Shown here: positions 18,830-28,133 of the stretch, piece by piece
How the letters are laid out: every line of letters starts with the position of its first letter
Position numbering within the stretch: the stretch's first letter is position 1
Assembly (NCBI GenBank): GCA_017303875.1
Contig: JAFLBP010000017.1
Coordinates: 83,377-147,376 of the forward strand
DNA from: Chitinophagales bacterium
GTDB lineage: Bacteria > Bacteroidota > Bacteroidia > Chitinophagales > Saprospiraceae
Direction of reading: 5' to 3'
DNA: 64,000 bases
The notes under the pieces: model-generated
Databases searched by the model: none
Told to the model about the DNA's origin: nothing
The model's input: the letters and a program-made list of their open reading frames with translations, nothing else
Translations under genes and position numbers: made by a program

Positions 18830-19906
18830 ATGAAAAAACACAACTACTCCGCCGGGCCCTCCATTTTGCCGGCGCCCGTACTTAAGGAAGCCGCCAAAGC
18901 AGTGGCCAATTATCAGAACAGCGGCCTGAGCCTGCTCGAATTGTCGCACCGTGGTCCGGAATTTACGGCCATCATGGAAGAGGCCAACGCCTTGCTGCGC
19001 GAATTGCTCGAACTGCCCGACGGCTACCACACCCTTTGGCTTACCGGCGGCGCCAGTACGCAGTTCTTCATGGCGCCCATGAACCTGCTCGACGACGCGC
19101 AAACCGCTGCCTATACCGATACCGGCACCTGGGCCAATAAAGCCATTAAAGAGGCAAAGGCTTTTGGCAATGTGGAAGTAGTGGCAAGCTCCAAAGCGGA
19201 TAATTACACCCATATTCCGAAAAAATTTAAAATGCATAAAAATGCAGCCTACCTGCATTTTACCAGCAACAATACTATTTACGGCACGCAATGGCATAAA
19301 TTCCCGAAGGTGGATGCGCCGTTGGTTTGCGATATGTCGTCCGACTTTCTGAGCCGCCCTTTTGATGTAAAACCCTTTGGTTTGATTTACGCCGGCGCGC
19401 AGAAAAACCTCGGTCCGGCAGGCGTTACCTCGGTCATTGTACGCGAAGATATGCTCGGCAAGGTGCAGCGCCACCTGCCTTCCATGCTCGACTATCGCAC
19501 CTTTATCAAGGAAGACTCGCTGTACAACACGCCGCCGGTATTCCCCATTTATGTGAGCCTGCTCACCATGCGCTGGATCAAGAAAAACGGCGGTTTGAAA
19601 GGAATACAGCGCCGCAACAAGGCCAAAGCCGCCCTTTTGTACAACGAACTGGATCAAAATCCCCTCTTCCGGGGCGTTTGCGCCAAAGAAGACCGCTCGC
19701 TCATGAACCCCTGCTTCGTCATGGCCGAAGGCTATACGCAACTCGAAAAAGAGTTTTCCAAACTTTGTGAGGAAAACGGCATTGTGGGCCTCAAAGGGCA
19801 CCGCAGCGTCGGCGGTTTCCGCGCTTCCATGTACAACGGTATGCCCAAATCCAGTGTGCAGGTACTCGTTGACCTGATGCAGGATTTTGCCAAACGCAAA
19901 GCGTAG
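18830..19906 (+). CDS. serC: Phosphoserine aminotransferase
   Basis: This 358-residue class V PLP-dependent aminotransferase converts 3-phosphohydroxypyruvate to phosphoserine in serine biosynthesis, and can also act in pyridoxal phosphate synthesis. It begins with the family-typical NYSAGPSILPAPVL. It has the substrate-binding LWLTGGASTQFFMAPMNL, the catalytic Lys192 in YAGAQKNLGPAG, and the C-terminal GLKGHRSVGGFRASMYNG. The ATG at 18830 gives MKKHNYSAGPS; the in-frame ATG at 18800 overlaps the promoter element. It is monocistronic here, with a repeat array downstream; serA and serB are not adjacent. Confidence 0.96.
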   Translation: MKKHNYSAGPSILPAPVLKEAAKAVANYQNSGLSLLELSHRGPEFTAIMEEANALLRELLELPDGYHTLWLTGGASTQFFMAPMNLLDDAQTAAYTDTGTWANKAIKEAKAFGNVEVVASSKADNYTHIPKKFKMHKNAAYLHFTSNNTIYGTQWHKFPKVDAPLVCDMSSDFLSRPFDVKPFGLIYAGAQKNLGPAGVTSVIVREDMLGKVQRHLPSMLDYRTFIKEDSLYNTPPVFPIYVSLLTMRWIKKNGGLKGIQRRNKAKAALLYNELDQNPLFRGVCAKEDRSLMNPCFVMAEGYTQLEKEFSKLCEENGIVGLKGHRSVGGFRASMYNGMPKSSVQVLVDLMQDFAKRKA

Positions 19907-19912
19907 GTTTTG

Positions 19913-20035
<123 letters not shown>

Positions 20036-20041
20036 ATATAA

Positions 20042-20794
20042 TTGATTTTGAAGGCGCGCAGCATAAAAACCGCCATTCACATTGAAGGAGTGGCCATTCC
20101 GGTGCTCATCCGATTGGAGCTGGGCGCCGGGCATTCGTATAGCATCAATGGCCGTAGCCTGCGACTGCGTTTGCCGGTGCATGCGAACACCCAACTGATT
20201 GAGCAGCACCTGATGCAGTGCCGCGACTGGGTGGAACAACAGGTTTTTCCAAAAAAACCGGCCCTGCGCGAAGCTTTTATGGGCGGTGCGGAGCGCAAAA
20301 GCGGCGATATACTTACGGTAGGCGAGCGCCAATACCGGCTGGAAATTGCCTTTAAGGAACAAGCGACCAATACGGCCCGTCACAAGTCGGGCGTCATTTT
20401 TTTACAGCTCAATCCAAAGCTCAATGCCTGGGAGCGCGGGCGCGTGACCAAAACCCTGCTTTCGCGCGTGGTCGCCCGTGATTTTTTGCCGGAAATAAGC
20501 GAACGGGTGCTGCGCATGAACGAACAAACCTTCCGCCAGCCCATCAGCAGCGTCAACCTCAAATACAATCATTCCAACTGGGGCAGCTGCTCCAGTCATG
20601 CCAACGTAAACCTCTCCACCCGGCTCTTATTCGCGCCGCGCAAGGTGCAGGATTATGTCATCCTGCACGAACTCGCCCACCTGCTCGAAATGAACCATTC
20701 CGACCGCTTTTGGAAACTCGTGGAGCAATATATGCCCGACTACCAGGAGCAGGAAAAATGGCTCAAAAAAAATCGGCAATTGTGTGATTTTTAG
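20042..20794 (+). CDS. YgjP-type (M48-like, DUF45) zinc metallopeptidase
   Basis: This protein of up to 250 residues has the YgjP/WLM layout. A basic helical central region is followed by LKYNHSNWGSCSS and the zinc motif HELAHLLEMNHSDRFW (HExxH plus downstream His) near 220-235. The end is VEQYMPDYQEQEKWLK. No ATG is available. The frame opens directly after an in-frame TAA at 20039-20041, so the start must be TTG at 20042 or TTG at 20048, placing the 5' end against the repeat array. It is the first gene of a compact operon with the globin (14-base gap) and proA. The partners and substrate of this protein family are not established. Confidence 0.82.
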   Translation: MILKARSIKTAIHIEGVAIPVLIRLELGAGHSYSINGRSLRLRLPVHANTQLIEQHLMQCRDWVEQQVFPKKPALREAFMGGAERKSGDILTVGERQYRLEIAFKEQATNTARHKSGVIFLQLNPKLNAWERGRVTKTLLSRVVARDFLPEISERVLRMNEQTFRQPISSVNLKYNHSNWGSCSSHANVNLSTRLLFAPRKVQDYVILHELAHLLEMNHSDRFWKLVEQYMPDYQEQEKWLKKNRQLCDF

Positions 20795-20808
20795 AAAATA
20801 AATCAAGC

Positions 20809-21195
20809 ATGAAACCAGACATACAAACCACCGACGATGTAAAGGCGCTCATTGACCTTTTTTATGAAAAAGTGCGCGCCGATACGCAAATTGGCTATAT
20901 TTTTAATGAAGTGGCCCGCGTCGACTGGGCGCATCACCTGCCCGTGATGTACAAATTTTGGGAATTTTTGCTCCTCGGCACGCCGGATGCCTACCGCGGC
21001 AACCCCATTGAAAAACATAATGAACTGCACGCACGCCACCGCCTAAAAGCCAGCGATTTTGAACAATGGGTGCTGTTGTTTAAAGCATCCGTCGATGAGC
21101 TTTTTGAAGGCCCCAAGGCAGAAGATGCCAAATTTCGCGCTTTCGCTATCGCCGAAACCTGGAAACCCAAGTTCGACGGCCCCTTCGCAAAATAA
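20809..21195 (+). CDS. Group III truncated hemoglobin
   Basis: This 128-residue globin follows the group III (HbP/Ctb) pattern. The B-helix segment LFYEKVRADTQIGYIFNEV carries Tyr at the B10 position. The central motifs are VMYKFWEFLLLGTPDAYRGNP and the proximal heme His is in IEKHNELHARH. The end is FRAFAIAETWKPKF. Group III globins bind oxygen or nitric oxide in the cytoplasm and are often linked to microaerobic or nitrosative conditions; their exact role is unsettled. It sits between the YgjP-type gene and proA, overlapping proA by one base (TAATG). Confidence 0.9.
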   Translation: MKPDIQTTDDVKALIDLFYEKVRADTQIGYIFNEVARVDWAHHLPVMYKFWEFLLLGTPDAYRGNPIEKHNELHARHRLKASDFEQWVLLFKASVDELFEGPKAEDAKFRAFAIAETWKPKFDGPFAK

Positions 21196-22448
21196 TGCTT
21201 ATGGAAAACCTGCAAACCCAACTCGAAGGCCTGCGCAAAGCTTCCGCCCTTCTGGCGCAGGTACCGGATACTACAATTCAGGCAGCACTGAATAGTTTGG
21301 CCGATCTTACCCTCGAACGCAGCGACCTGCTGCTGACCGAAAACCGCCGCGATCTGGAACGCATGGATCCCGCCGATCCCAAATACGACCGACTGCTGCT
21401 GGATGAAAAACGACTCGCTGCCATCGCCGCCGACTTGCGTCAGGTAGCATCCTTGCCTTCCCCTCTGGGCAAGGTGCTTTCGGAACACCAAACCCCGAAC
21501 GGGCTGCATTTTACCAAAATAAGCGTACCCATTGGCGTCATCGGGATTGTCTATGAATCGAGGCCCAACGTGACTTTCGACGTGAGCGCCCTTTGCCTCA
21601 AATCCGGCAATGCGGTTGTGTTGAAGGGGAGCCGGGACGCGCATTATTCCAACCTGGCCATCGTTGCCCTGATCCACGAGGCGCTGGCGCCCTTTGGTTT
21701 GGCCGATACGGTGTTGCTCGCCCCTTCTGAGCGGGAGGCACTGGGCGAAATCCTGCAAGCCGACCGCTATATTGATGCCCTGATACCGCGTGGCGGACAA
21801 GGCCTTATTGATTACGTGCGCGCCAATAGCAAAGTGCCCGTTATTGAAACCGGCGCTGGCGTGGTGCATGTTTTTGTGGATAAAAGCGCAGATTTGCAAA
21901 AAGCCCGGGCCATTATTGAAAATGCCAAAGCCCGGCGCGTGAGCGTTTGCAACGCGTTAGATACCCTGCTCTTGCACCGTCATTGCCTGATTGACCTGCA
22001 TTTTTTACTAAAAAATCTGGGCGCGCAGCATCAATGCGTCGTGTATGCCGATGCAGAAGCCTATGCGGCTTTGCAGCCCCATTATCCTGCCGACTTGCTC
22101 TTTCGGGCAGAAGCCGAACATTACGGCCAGGAATTTTTATCCATGAAAATGGCCGTGCGCACGGTGCCCGATATAGCGGCAGCGCTGGAGCATATAGCGC
22201 GCTACAGCTCCCGGCACAGCGAAGCCATTGTGGCCGAAGATGCCGTTGCAGTGGAAACTTTTTTGAACCGCGTGGATGCTGCCGTGGTATATGCCAATGC
22301 GAGCACCGCTTTTACCGACGGCGGGCAATTTGGCTTTGGCGCAGAAATCGGCATCAGTACCCAAAAACTGCATGCGCGCGGGCCTATGGCCTTGCCGGAA
22401 TTGTGCGGTTATAAATGGGTGGTGCGCGGCACGGGGCAGGTGCGTTGA
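21195..22448 (+). CDS. proA: Gamma-glutamyl phosphate reductase
   Basis: This 417-residue NADPH-dependent enzyme makes glutamate-5-semialdehyde for proline. Family marks are IGVIGIVYESRPNVTFDVS, KSGNAVVLKGSRDA, LIPRGGQGLIDYV and the catalytic Cys252 in RRVSVCNALDTLLLH. The C-terminal GAEIGISTQKLHARGPM is also typical. It starts with ATG overlapping the globin stop codon; a second ATG two codons later is equally possible. The usual partner proB (glutamate 5-kinase) is not adjacent, which is uncommon. No feature of note was seen in the short downstream region beyond weak T-rich hairpins. Confidence 0.96.
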   Translation: MLMENLQTQLEGLRKASALLAQVPDTTIQAALNSLADLTLERSDLLLTENRRDLERMDPADPKYDRLLLDEKRLAAIAADLRQVASLPSPLGKVLSEHQTPNGLHFTKISVPIGVIGIVYESRPNVTFDVSALCLKSGNAVVLKGSRDAHYSNLAIVALIHEALAPFGLADTVLLAPSEREALGEILQADRYIDALIPRGGQGLIDYVRANSKVPVIETGAGVVHVFVDKSADLQKARAIIENAKARRVSVCNALDTLLLHRHCLIDLHFLLKNLGAQHQCVVYADAEAYAALQPHYPADLLFRAEAEHYGQEFLSMKMAVRTVPDIAAALEHIARYSSRHSEAIVAEDAVAVETFLNRVDAAVVYANASTAFTDGGQFGFGAEIGISTQKLHARGPMALPELCGYKWVVRGTGQVR

Positions 22449-22597
22449 AAGGCCAGGCTTCTAATACTTTTTTAATCTTTTTGGCCAGAAAAAAGTGCAA
22501 CATTTGCAGGAGAAACACCTTCTGCTGTAATCCTTGTACGAAGCGGGTTTATGAACAATACCGGGCAACGCTTAGCAAATAATTCAGGCTGTCGGGC

Positions 22598-22605
22598 TAC
22601 CTTTA
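22598..22605 (+). promoter_or_regulatory. Imperfect -7 element TACCTTTA before the haloperoxidase-type gene
   Basis: TACCTTTA differs from TAnnTTTG only at the last base and lies 33 bases before the start, the modal distance in this window. Confidence 0.35.
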
Positions 22606-22638
22606 CAACCCACTTTTGTCAAGGTCTAATTTGCTTTT

Positions 22639-23964
22639 ATGAAAAAAATTGCCATTTTTTTGCTTTTCGCCCTGCCCATAGCGCTCCTGAGCTGCAAGCA
22701 GGACGACGCCTACAAAGCCAAGGCGGAAAACCCTGAATTCATTCATGCCGGCGTGCGCCGCACCATTGACATCATCCGGCACGATATTTTTGCCCCGCCC
22801 ATCGCGTCGCGTATTTTTGCCTACACCTCTGTAGCCGCGTACGAAGCATTGGTGCCGGGATACCCGAATTATAAAACCATGGCGGGGAAGCTCAACGGCC
22901 TTAATCCCTGCCCGCAACCGGAAGCCGGGAAGGAATATTGCTATCCTTTGGCCAGTGCCAACGCACAGCTGATTACCGCGCGCGCGCTGATTTTTTCGGA
23001 AGAAAAAATTGATGAACTGCTGGCAGAAGTTACCAAGCAGTATAAAGAAATGGGCGTGCCGCAGGACGTATTCGATCGCTCGATGGCCTACGGTGAAGCC
23101 GTGGCAAAACACGTTATTGCCTGGTCTAAAACCGACAATTACGCCCAAACCCGCAGTGCCTCCAAATTTACCATCAATACCAAAGATCCCGGCCGCTGGC
23201 GTCCGACACCGCCGGCTTACGCCGACGGCCTGGAGCCGCACTGGGCTGAAATCCGCCCCTGGGTGCTGGATTCAGCCGGCCAGATCGATTCCGAACCACC
23301 GCTGTCATTCAGCAAAGAAAAAGACAGCCCTTTCTACAAACAGGTAATGGTGGTGTATGAAACCGTCAAAAACCTGACACCCGAACAAGAAGCAACAGCC
23401 TGGTACTGGGACGACAACCCGTTCGCTATGGAAGTAAGCGGCCACCTCGCTTTTGGTAAAAAGAAAATCAGTCCGGGCGGTCACTGGATGAATATTGCCA
23501 GCATTGTGTGCCGCAAATCCGGCTCCGATGTAATCCAGTCGGCTGAAACATATGTCATTGTAGCCTGTGCCATTGCCGACGGCTTTATTACCAGCTGGAA
23601 TGCCAAATACAAATACAATGTGATTCGGCCGGAATCTTACATCAATGAATATATTGATGCCGATTGGTTTCCCTTGATTCAAACCCCGCCATTTCCGGAG
23701 CATACCAGCGGACACAGTACTGTTTCGGCCGCAGCTGCCGGGGTGCTGACCGCAAGGTTTGGTGAAAATTATGCTTTTACCGATAGCACTGAAGTAGAAT
23801 TCGGCATTCCTGCACGCTCCTTTAACTCCTTTAAAGAAGCAGCGGATCAGGCCGGTATCAGCCGTATTTATGGCGGTATTCACTACGAGCAAGGCAACAA
23901 GGCCGGTGGTAAAAACGGTTGGGCTGTAGGGGAGTACGTTTATCGCAAATTGTCGGCAAAGTAA
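22639..23964 (+). CDS. Vanadium-haloperoxidase/PAP2-type phosphatase lipoprotein
   Basis: This 441-residue protein has a lipoprotein signal (LLFALPIALLSCKQ, Cys about 19). The acid phosphatase/vanadium-dependent haloperoxidase core sits in the C-terminal half. Its motifs are NVIRPESYI, HTSGHSTVSAAAAGVL (catalytic His region) and SRIYGGIHYEQGNKAG. This family uses one active-site architecture either to oxidise halides with vanadate or to hydrolyse phosphate esters, and sequence alone does not separate the two. It is expected to be periplasmic or surface anchored. Bacteroidota genomes commonly carry such lipoproteins. No partner gene is evident; the next gene has its own promoter element. Confidence 0.85.
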   Translation: MKKIAIFLLFALPIALLSCKQDDAYKAKAENPEFIHAGVRRTIDIIRHDIFAPPIASRIFAYTSVAAYEALVPGYPNYKTMAGKLNGLNPCPQPEAGKEYCYPLASANAQLITARALIFSEEKIDELLAEVTKQYKEMGVPQDVFDRSMAYGEAVAKHVIAWSKTDNYAQTRSASKFTINTKDPGRWRPTPPAYADGLEPHWAEIRPWVLDSAGQIDSEPPLSFSKEKDSPFYKQVMVVYETVKNLTPEQEATAWYWDDNPFAMEVSGHLAFGKKKISPGGHWMNIASIVCRKSGSDVIQSAETYVIVACAIADGFITSWNAKYKYNVIRPESYINEYIDADWFPLIQTPPFPEHTSGHSTVSAAAAGVLTARFGENYAFTDSTEVEFGIPARSFNSFKEAADQAGISRIYGGIHYEQGNKAGGKNGWAVGEYVYRKLSAK

Positions 23965-23985
23965 CTTCGGCACGCACTTTAAGGC

Positions 23986-23993
23986 TACCTTTG
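23986..23993 (+). promoter_or_regulatory. -7 promoter element TACCTTTG for the serine hydrolase
   Basis: TACCTTTG lies 31 bases before the ATG of the beta-lactamase-fold hydrolase. Confidence 0.5.
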
Positions 23994-24024
23994 CACTTTT
24001 TGCAATCCGCGCCTTGAGTCGTTT

Positions 24025-25224
24025 ATGAAAATCCAGCAATCTACCCTGTTTGCCGTCGGTACGTTTTTATTGAGTCTTGTTTTGGCGGCCTGTGCGGCCG
24101 ATCCGGCGCCCGTGGCGGCGCAACAGCAGGTGCAAGCGCCCGTTGTTGCGCCGCCACTTGTTTTAGACAGCGCTTTGGCGCGTCGGTTGGAGCGTTTTGA
24201 TCAATATTTTACCGAAACCCTGCGCCTGCAAGGTGCGCCCGGCGCCGCCGTAGTGGTGGTAAAAGACAGCAATATTGTATTTTGTAAAGGATACGGCTTG
24301 CGGGCCGTCGGCAGCCGCGACTCCGTTAATGCCCATACCGTTTTTCGTATCGGCTCTTTGTCCAAAGGCTTTGCCGGGGTGCTGACCGGAGTTCTGGTGC
24401 AAGACAGCCTGTTTAAATGGACTGACCCCGTTGTGGAACACTATCCGGATTTTGCCCTGCGCGACAACAAACAGGCGGCTCGTGTCAACGTCATGCATTT
24501 ACTTTCCCATACCAGCGGCTTGCCTTACCATGCCTATACCAACTTAGTTGAGGCCGGGTATACGATTCCGCAAATTGTAAGTCAATTTCCCAAGGTGAAA
24601 TTATTCGGGAAGGAAGGGGAGACTTACTGCTACCAAAATGCAGCTTTCAGCGTAGTGGGGGAGGTGATGTACGCCGAAACAGGCAAAACCTATGAAGCGT
24701 TACTGACGGAAAAAATATTTCAACCAGCCGGAATGCGCGATGCTTCCGCCACTTATGAAGACTTGCTGGCTTGTACCGACAAAGCCCTTCCGCACAACCA
24801 GAGCGGCTGCTGTGGCTGGGTTTGTACCCCCATTTCGGAGGAATATTACAATGCTGCGCCAGCCGGAGGCGTCAATGCTTCCATTTACGATATGGGCCAG
24901 TGGCTCAAAGTATTGCTCGGGTTTCGCCCCGATATTGTAACACCTGCTACCCTCGACACCGTTTTTACGCCGCGCATCCGCACCGAACGGGAACGGCATA
25001 TTTTCGGCCGCTGGGCACGGCACAAAGAATCCTGGTACGGATTGGGCTGGCGTATCCTGCGCCTCGACGACCGCGATTTGGTTTATCACGGCGGTTTGGT
25101 GAACAGCTATCGCGGCGAAATTGCAGTAGACCGAAAATCCGGCATTGCCGTCTGTATCCTTTTCAACGGGCCTACCGCTATGGCTTCAGACTGTGTACCG
25201 ATGTTTTTTGACCTGTTTAAATAG
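24025..25224 (+). CDS. Class C beta-lactamase-fold serine hydrolase lipoprotein
   Basis: This 399-residue protein has a lipoprotein signal (LLSLVLAACAAD). A beta-lactamase/transpeptidase domain covers about 55-395. The catalytic set is complete: SLSK (nucleophile Ser and Lys), the YxN-type YCYQNAAFS, and HGG in VYHGGLVNSYRG. It probably hydrolyses an ester or D-amino peptide in the periplasm. Such proteins are usually esterases or peptidases, and resistance is not implied. It converges with the MFS gene, with only 3 bases between stop codons. Confidence 0.88.
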   Translation: MKIQQSTLFAVGTFLLSLVLAACAADPAPVAAQQQVQAPVVAPPLVLDSALARRLERFDQYFTETLRLQGAPGAAVVVVKDSNIVFCKGYGLRAVGSRDSVNAHTVFRIGSLSKGFAGVLTGVLVQDSLFKWTDPVVEHYPDFALRDNKQAARVNVMHLLSHTSGLPYHAYTNLVEAGYTIPQIVSQFPKVKLFGKEGETYCYQNAAFSVVGEVMYAETGKTYEALLTEKIFQPAGMRDASATYEDLLACTDKALPHNQSGCCGWVCTPISEEYYNAAPAGGVNASIYDMGQWLKVLLGFRPDIVTPATLDTVFTPRIRTERERHIFGRWARHKESWYGLGWRILRLDDRDLVYHGGLVNSYRGEIAVDRKSGIAVCILFNGPTAMASDCVPMFFDLFK

Positions 25225-25227
25225 GGT

Positions 25228-26568
25228 TTAATGCCCGCTGCCCCGCACCACCGGAGCGTCTGTTGCCGCCGGTTTGTATTTGATGAAAAATACTGAAATC
25301 GCCGCAAGCAACATCAGTACGCCGGCCAATTGCAAGGCATTTACCGGGTTGTTGCCTAACCAGCTTTCATAATACATGGGAATGGTGAAGGTTTCAATCA
25401 GCATCGGAATCACGATAAACATATTGAATATCCCCATGTAAACACCCGTCCGCTCTGGTGGAATACTGCCAGCCAGCATGATGTAAGGATTGCCCATCAT
25501 ACTGGCCCAGCTCAGGCCAATCCCGATCATGGGCAGGTACAAAAGGCTCTGATCTTTAATAAAGGGTATACTCAACATACCTATTCCGGCTAAGGAAAGG
25601 CAAATTGCGTGCAGGAGTTTGGGGCCCATTTTGCGCGCCAGCCCGGCCATTGCAAAAGCCGACACAAAGGCAATGGCGTTGTAAAATGCGCCGAGCGGCC
25701 CGGCCAGCAACTCCGCCTCCCGGAATTGAGGACTTGCAGGGTCTACCGTATCAAACAGCGACTTGGAAAGTCCCTTGGCGATATATTGCCAGTAAATAAA
25801 CATGGCGTACCAGCTGAACAACATCATCGGCCCCATAAGCCGCATGGTTAATGGCATTTCTTTGATGGCCGAACCAATTTCCGCGAATACAGCAAAGGGG
25901 CCACCCGGTTGTTGCCTGATTTTGGCCTTTTCTGCTTCCGATAAAGGAATTTCTTTGGTGGTATACAAACTCCACATAATGGAGCCGATAGAAAATATAG
26001 CGCCAATAATAAAGGCGATCAGTGTAGTTGTAGGCAGTTTTCCGGTTTTTTCATCAATACCGATCGAAAATACATTGATGAGCAAAAACGGCGTCAGGTA
26101 AGAAAGCGTTTGCCCGAGACCCGTAAAAGCGCTTTGGGTCAGGAAGCCGATGGAATGCTGCTTCGGGTCGAGTTTGTCGCTTACAAATGCGCGATAAGGT
26201 TCCTGGGTAATGTTGTTGGCCGCGTCCAAAATCCATAAAATACTGGCTGCCATCCAGACGGTACTGCTAAAGGGCATGGCAAAAAGCGAGAGGCTGCACA
26301 GCACCGCGCCAATGAAAAAATAAGGCGTCCGACGTCCCCAGCGACTCAGGGTGCGGTCGCTCATCGCGCCGATAATCGGCTGCACAATAAGCCCGGTCAT
26401 GGGGCCGGCCAGCCATAACAAGGGTAATTTACTTTCTTCTGCCCCGAGATAAGAATAGATCGGACTCATATTGGCCTGCTGTAAGCCGAAGCTATACTGA
26501 AGGCCGAAGAATCCGAAATTCATATTAAGGATTTGGGGCAATGTCAACAGAATTTTTTTAGTATTCAT
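25228..26568 (-). CDS. MFS transporter, SLC45/GPH-like sugar type
   Basis: This 446-residue inner-membrane protein has about 12 hydrophobic helices. It begins with [20 protein letters not shown] and contains [19 protein letters not shown] followed by [13 protein letters not shown], the family's loop 2-3 signature. The later segments LLSWAS and [17 protein letters not shown] are also typical. The pattern matches SLC45-like symporters, which in Bacteroidota often carry maltose or similar sugars; the substrate here is unproven. A TACATTTG promoter element lies 32 bases upstream. No sugar-utilisation gene adjoins it. Confidence 0.85.
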   Translation of the reverse strand: MNTKKILLTLPQILNMNFGFFGLQYSFGLQQANMSPIYSYLGAEESKLPLLWLAGPMTGLIVQPIIGAMSDRTLSRWGRRTPYFFIGAVLCSLSLFAMPFSSTVWMAASILWILDAANNITQEPYRAFVSDKLDPKQHSIGFLTQSAFTGLGQTLSYLTPFLLINVFSIGIDEKTGKLPTTTLIAFIIGAIFSIGSIMWSLYTTKEIPLSEAEKAKIRQQPGGPFAVFAEIGSAIKEMPLTMRLMGPMMLFSWYAMFIYWQYIAKGLSKSLFDTVDPASPQFREAELLAGPLGAFYNAIAFVSAFAMAGLARKMGPKLLHAICLSLAGIGMLSIPFIKDQSLLYLPMIGIGLSWASMMGNPYIMLAGSIPPERTGVYMGIFNMFIVIPMLIETFTIPMYYESWLGNNPVNALQLAGVLMLLAAISVFFIKYKPAATDAPVVRGSGH

Positions 26569-26599
26569 TTACCAGGCGATATAATGTTTTGTTTAGAGG

Positions 26600-26607
26600 C
26601 AAATGTA
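26600..26607 (-). promoter_or_regulatory. -7 promoter element TACATTTG for the MFS transporter
   Basis: The minus strand reads TACATTTG 32 bases before the MFS start. Confidence 0.5.
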
Positions 26608-26654
26608 GCAGATCGAATTAGAGATGTTTGATAATAAGCTTAAATAAATTTTTC

Positions 26655-28073
26655 TCAGTGCGTTGGTGTCGCTGTTGCAGCTTTCAGGTATAAATCCCAA
26701 TCGCTGGTTTTTAGCTCTTTTTTGATATATTTTTCCTGAAAATCCGCAGGTAGTGTATGGTTTCGGGCCACAATAATATAGTCCTGCCAGCTTTCCGGCG
26801 TGCGCAGGTAATGCCGTCCGTAGCGCTGGTACAAGGCCATCAGGGCGTATTCATTTTCCTGCATGTGTATGCCCACATGCGCGCGTGGCGGAATATGGGG
26901 CGCAATCACAAACAAATCTCCCAGATCGCGTTTAAATCGGGAGGGAATATTACCGAATTGTAGAACATTCCAAAACAGGATACACGCTGTTGCAAATGCC
27001 GGGAGCCATTTTAACCATTGGGGCGAGCGTATTTTCCGGCGCCATAATTCCAGCAGCGGCACAATCAGGGCGGCACAGGCCATCGCGATCCAGGGCGCAC
27101 TCGGCACGGCATAATGCGCCGATTGGCGTACGCTTAACATGATTGGTAAAAAGGCAGAAATGCCTGTTTCAAAACAGAAAATAGCAGCCGACTGTACAGG
27201 CGCTGAAAAACGAAGCCGATAGCGCCAATAGTAAATTCCCCACGCCACAAGGGCGGGTATTATTCCCGGTAAATTGGTATTAAACACCCTTTCTGCAATA
27301 AAAAATCGCGAATCTACGGGCGTTTCACTGCGCTGTCCGGCCAAAGAAGCCAGTACCTGTCGGGAAAAATATTGCTCCAGAAAATGCCGGGCAGGTGCAT
27401 ACATCCATAAAGCGGCAAAGAAAAAAAGACTTGTCGCCAACAAAAGAAAGGAGGAGTGCCACCAGGCCCGCGCCGACTTTTCCCGGAATGCCAAACGGTA
27501 AAAAAAGAAAAACGCAAGCGGATATAAAGCGCCCGGCCCCTTGCAAAGCAATGCTGCCAAAAGCAATAATCCCGCGCCTGCCAGTGCCCGGTACTGCGTG
27601 CCCCGCGCCAACAATAAAGCCACGGCGCCCATGCAAAACAAATTCATCGTACACTCCAGCATATTGCCGGGATAACTCAGGTACACATCTTCATTGAGTA
27701 CCCACAATATAGCCGCAAAAGGCCACCATGCCCGTAAGTCTGTCGCCGTTGAAAACAATTGTTGCCAGATTTGCCGAATCAGTCCAATCGTTCCAGCGAC
27801 TGTCAGCGCACAATACAGCCTTTCCACCCAAAAATGATCCCCAAAAAGCCGAAACAACAAAGATTCCAGCCAAAGAGCCAACGGCGGATGCTCATAAAAC
27901 TGTTCGTATAAGGCTTCGGAGTAAAAGGGTTTCCAGAAACTGCCCAGCCCTTCAGCCATATTCCGGGCGATGGAAACATAGGTCAGCCCGTCTATAAACA
28001 TGCCATGCTGCACCAGTCGCCCGCCCATGAGGAGCAGGCAAAGGCCGATCAGTATAAATACAAGGCTGCGCAT
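26655..28073 (-). CDS. GT39/ArnT-like membrane glycosyltransferase
   Basis: From the ATG at 28073 this 472-residue protein has about 10-12 transmembrane helices. The N-terminal segment FIDGLTYVSIARNMAEGLGSFWKP is followed by YEHPPLALWLESLLFRLFGDHFWVERLYCAL. The acidic pair after the first helix and the HPPL loop are hallmarks of the PMT/ArnT family. These enzymes move a sugar from a polyprenyl phosphate carrier to lipid A, protein or another acceptor on the periplasmic side. The acceptor is unknown here. An in-frame ATG at 28130 lies upstream of the TACTTTTG element and is unlikely. From 28073 the mRNA would be nearly leaderless. Confidence 0.83.
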   Translation of the reverse strand: MRSLVFILIGLCLLLMGGRLVQHGMFIDGLTYVSIARNMAEGLGSFWKPFYSEALYEQFYEHPPLALWLESLLFRLFGDHFWVERLYCALTVAGTIGLIRQIWQQLFSTATDLRAWWPFAAILWVLNEDVYLSYPGNMLECTMNLFCMGAVALLLARGTQYRALAGAGLLLLAALLCKGPGALYPLAFFFFYRLAFREKSARAWWHSSFLLLATSLFFFAALWMYAPARHFLEQYFSRQVLASLAGQRSETPVDSRFFIAERVFNTNLPGIIPALVAWGIYYWRYRLRFSAPVQSAAIFCFETGISAFLPIMLSVRQSAHYAVPSAPWIAMACAALIVPLLELWRRKIRSPQWLKWLPAFATACILFWNVLQFGNIPSRFKRDLGDLFVIAPHIPPRAHVGIHMQENEYALMALYQRYGRHYLRTPESWQDYIIVARNHTLPADFQEKYIKKELKTSDWDLYLKAATATPTH

Positions 28074-28078
28074 AGGAG

Positions 28079-28086
28079 CAAAAGTA
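28079..28086 (-). promoter_or_regulatory. -7 promoter element TACTTTTG abutting the GT39-type start codon
   Basis: The minus strand reads TACTTTTG, then 5 bases, then ATG. If the element is active, transcription would begin at or next to the start codon. Confidence 0.45.
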
Positions 28087-28133
28087 AGCGCATATTCCGG
28101 AAAGTTTACGCCTTTTCCGAACAGCTCCACACT

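Noticed and set aside
24025..25224. Beta-lactamase resistance gene
   Set aside because: It is a lipoprotein of the broad class C/esterase group; the motifs are shared by many non-resistance hydrolases.
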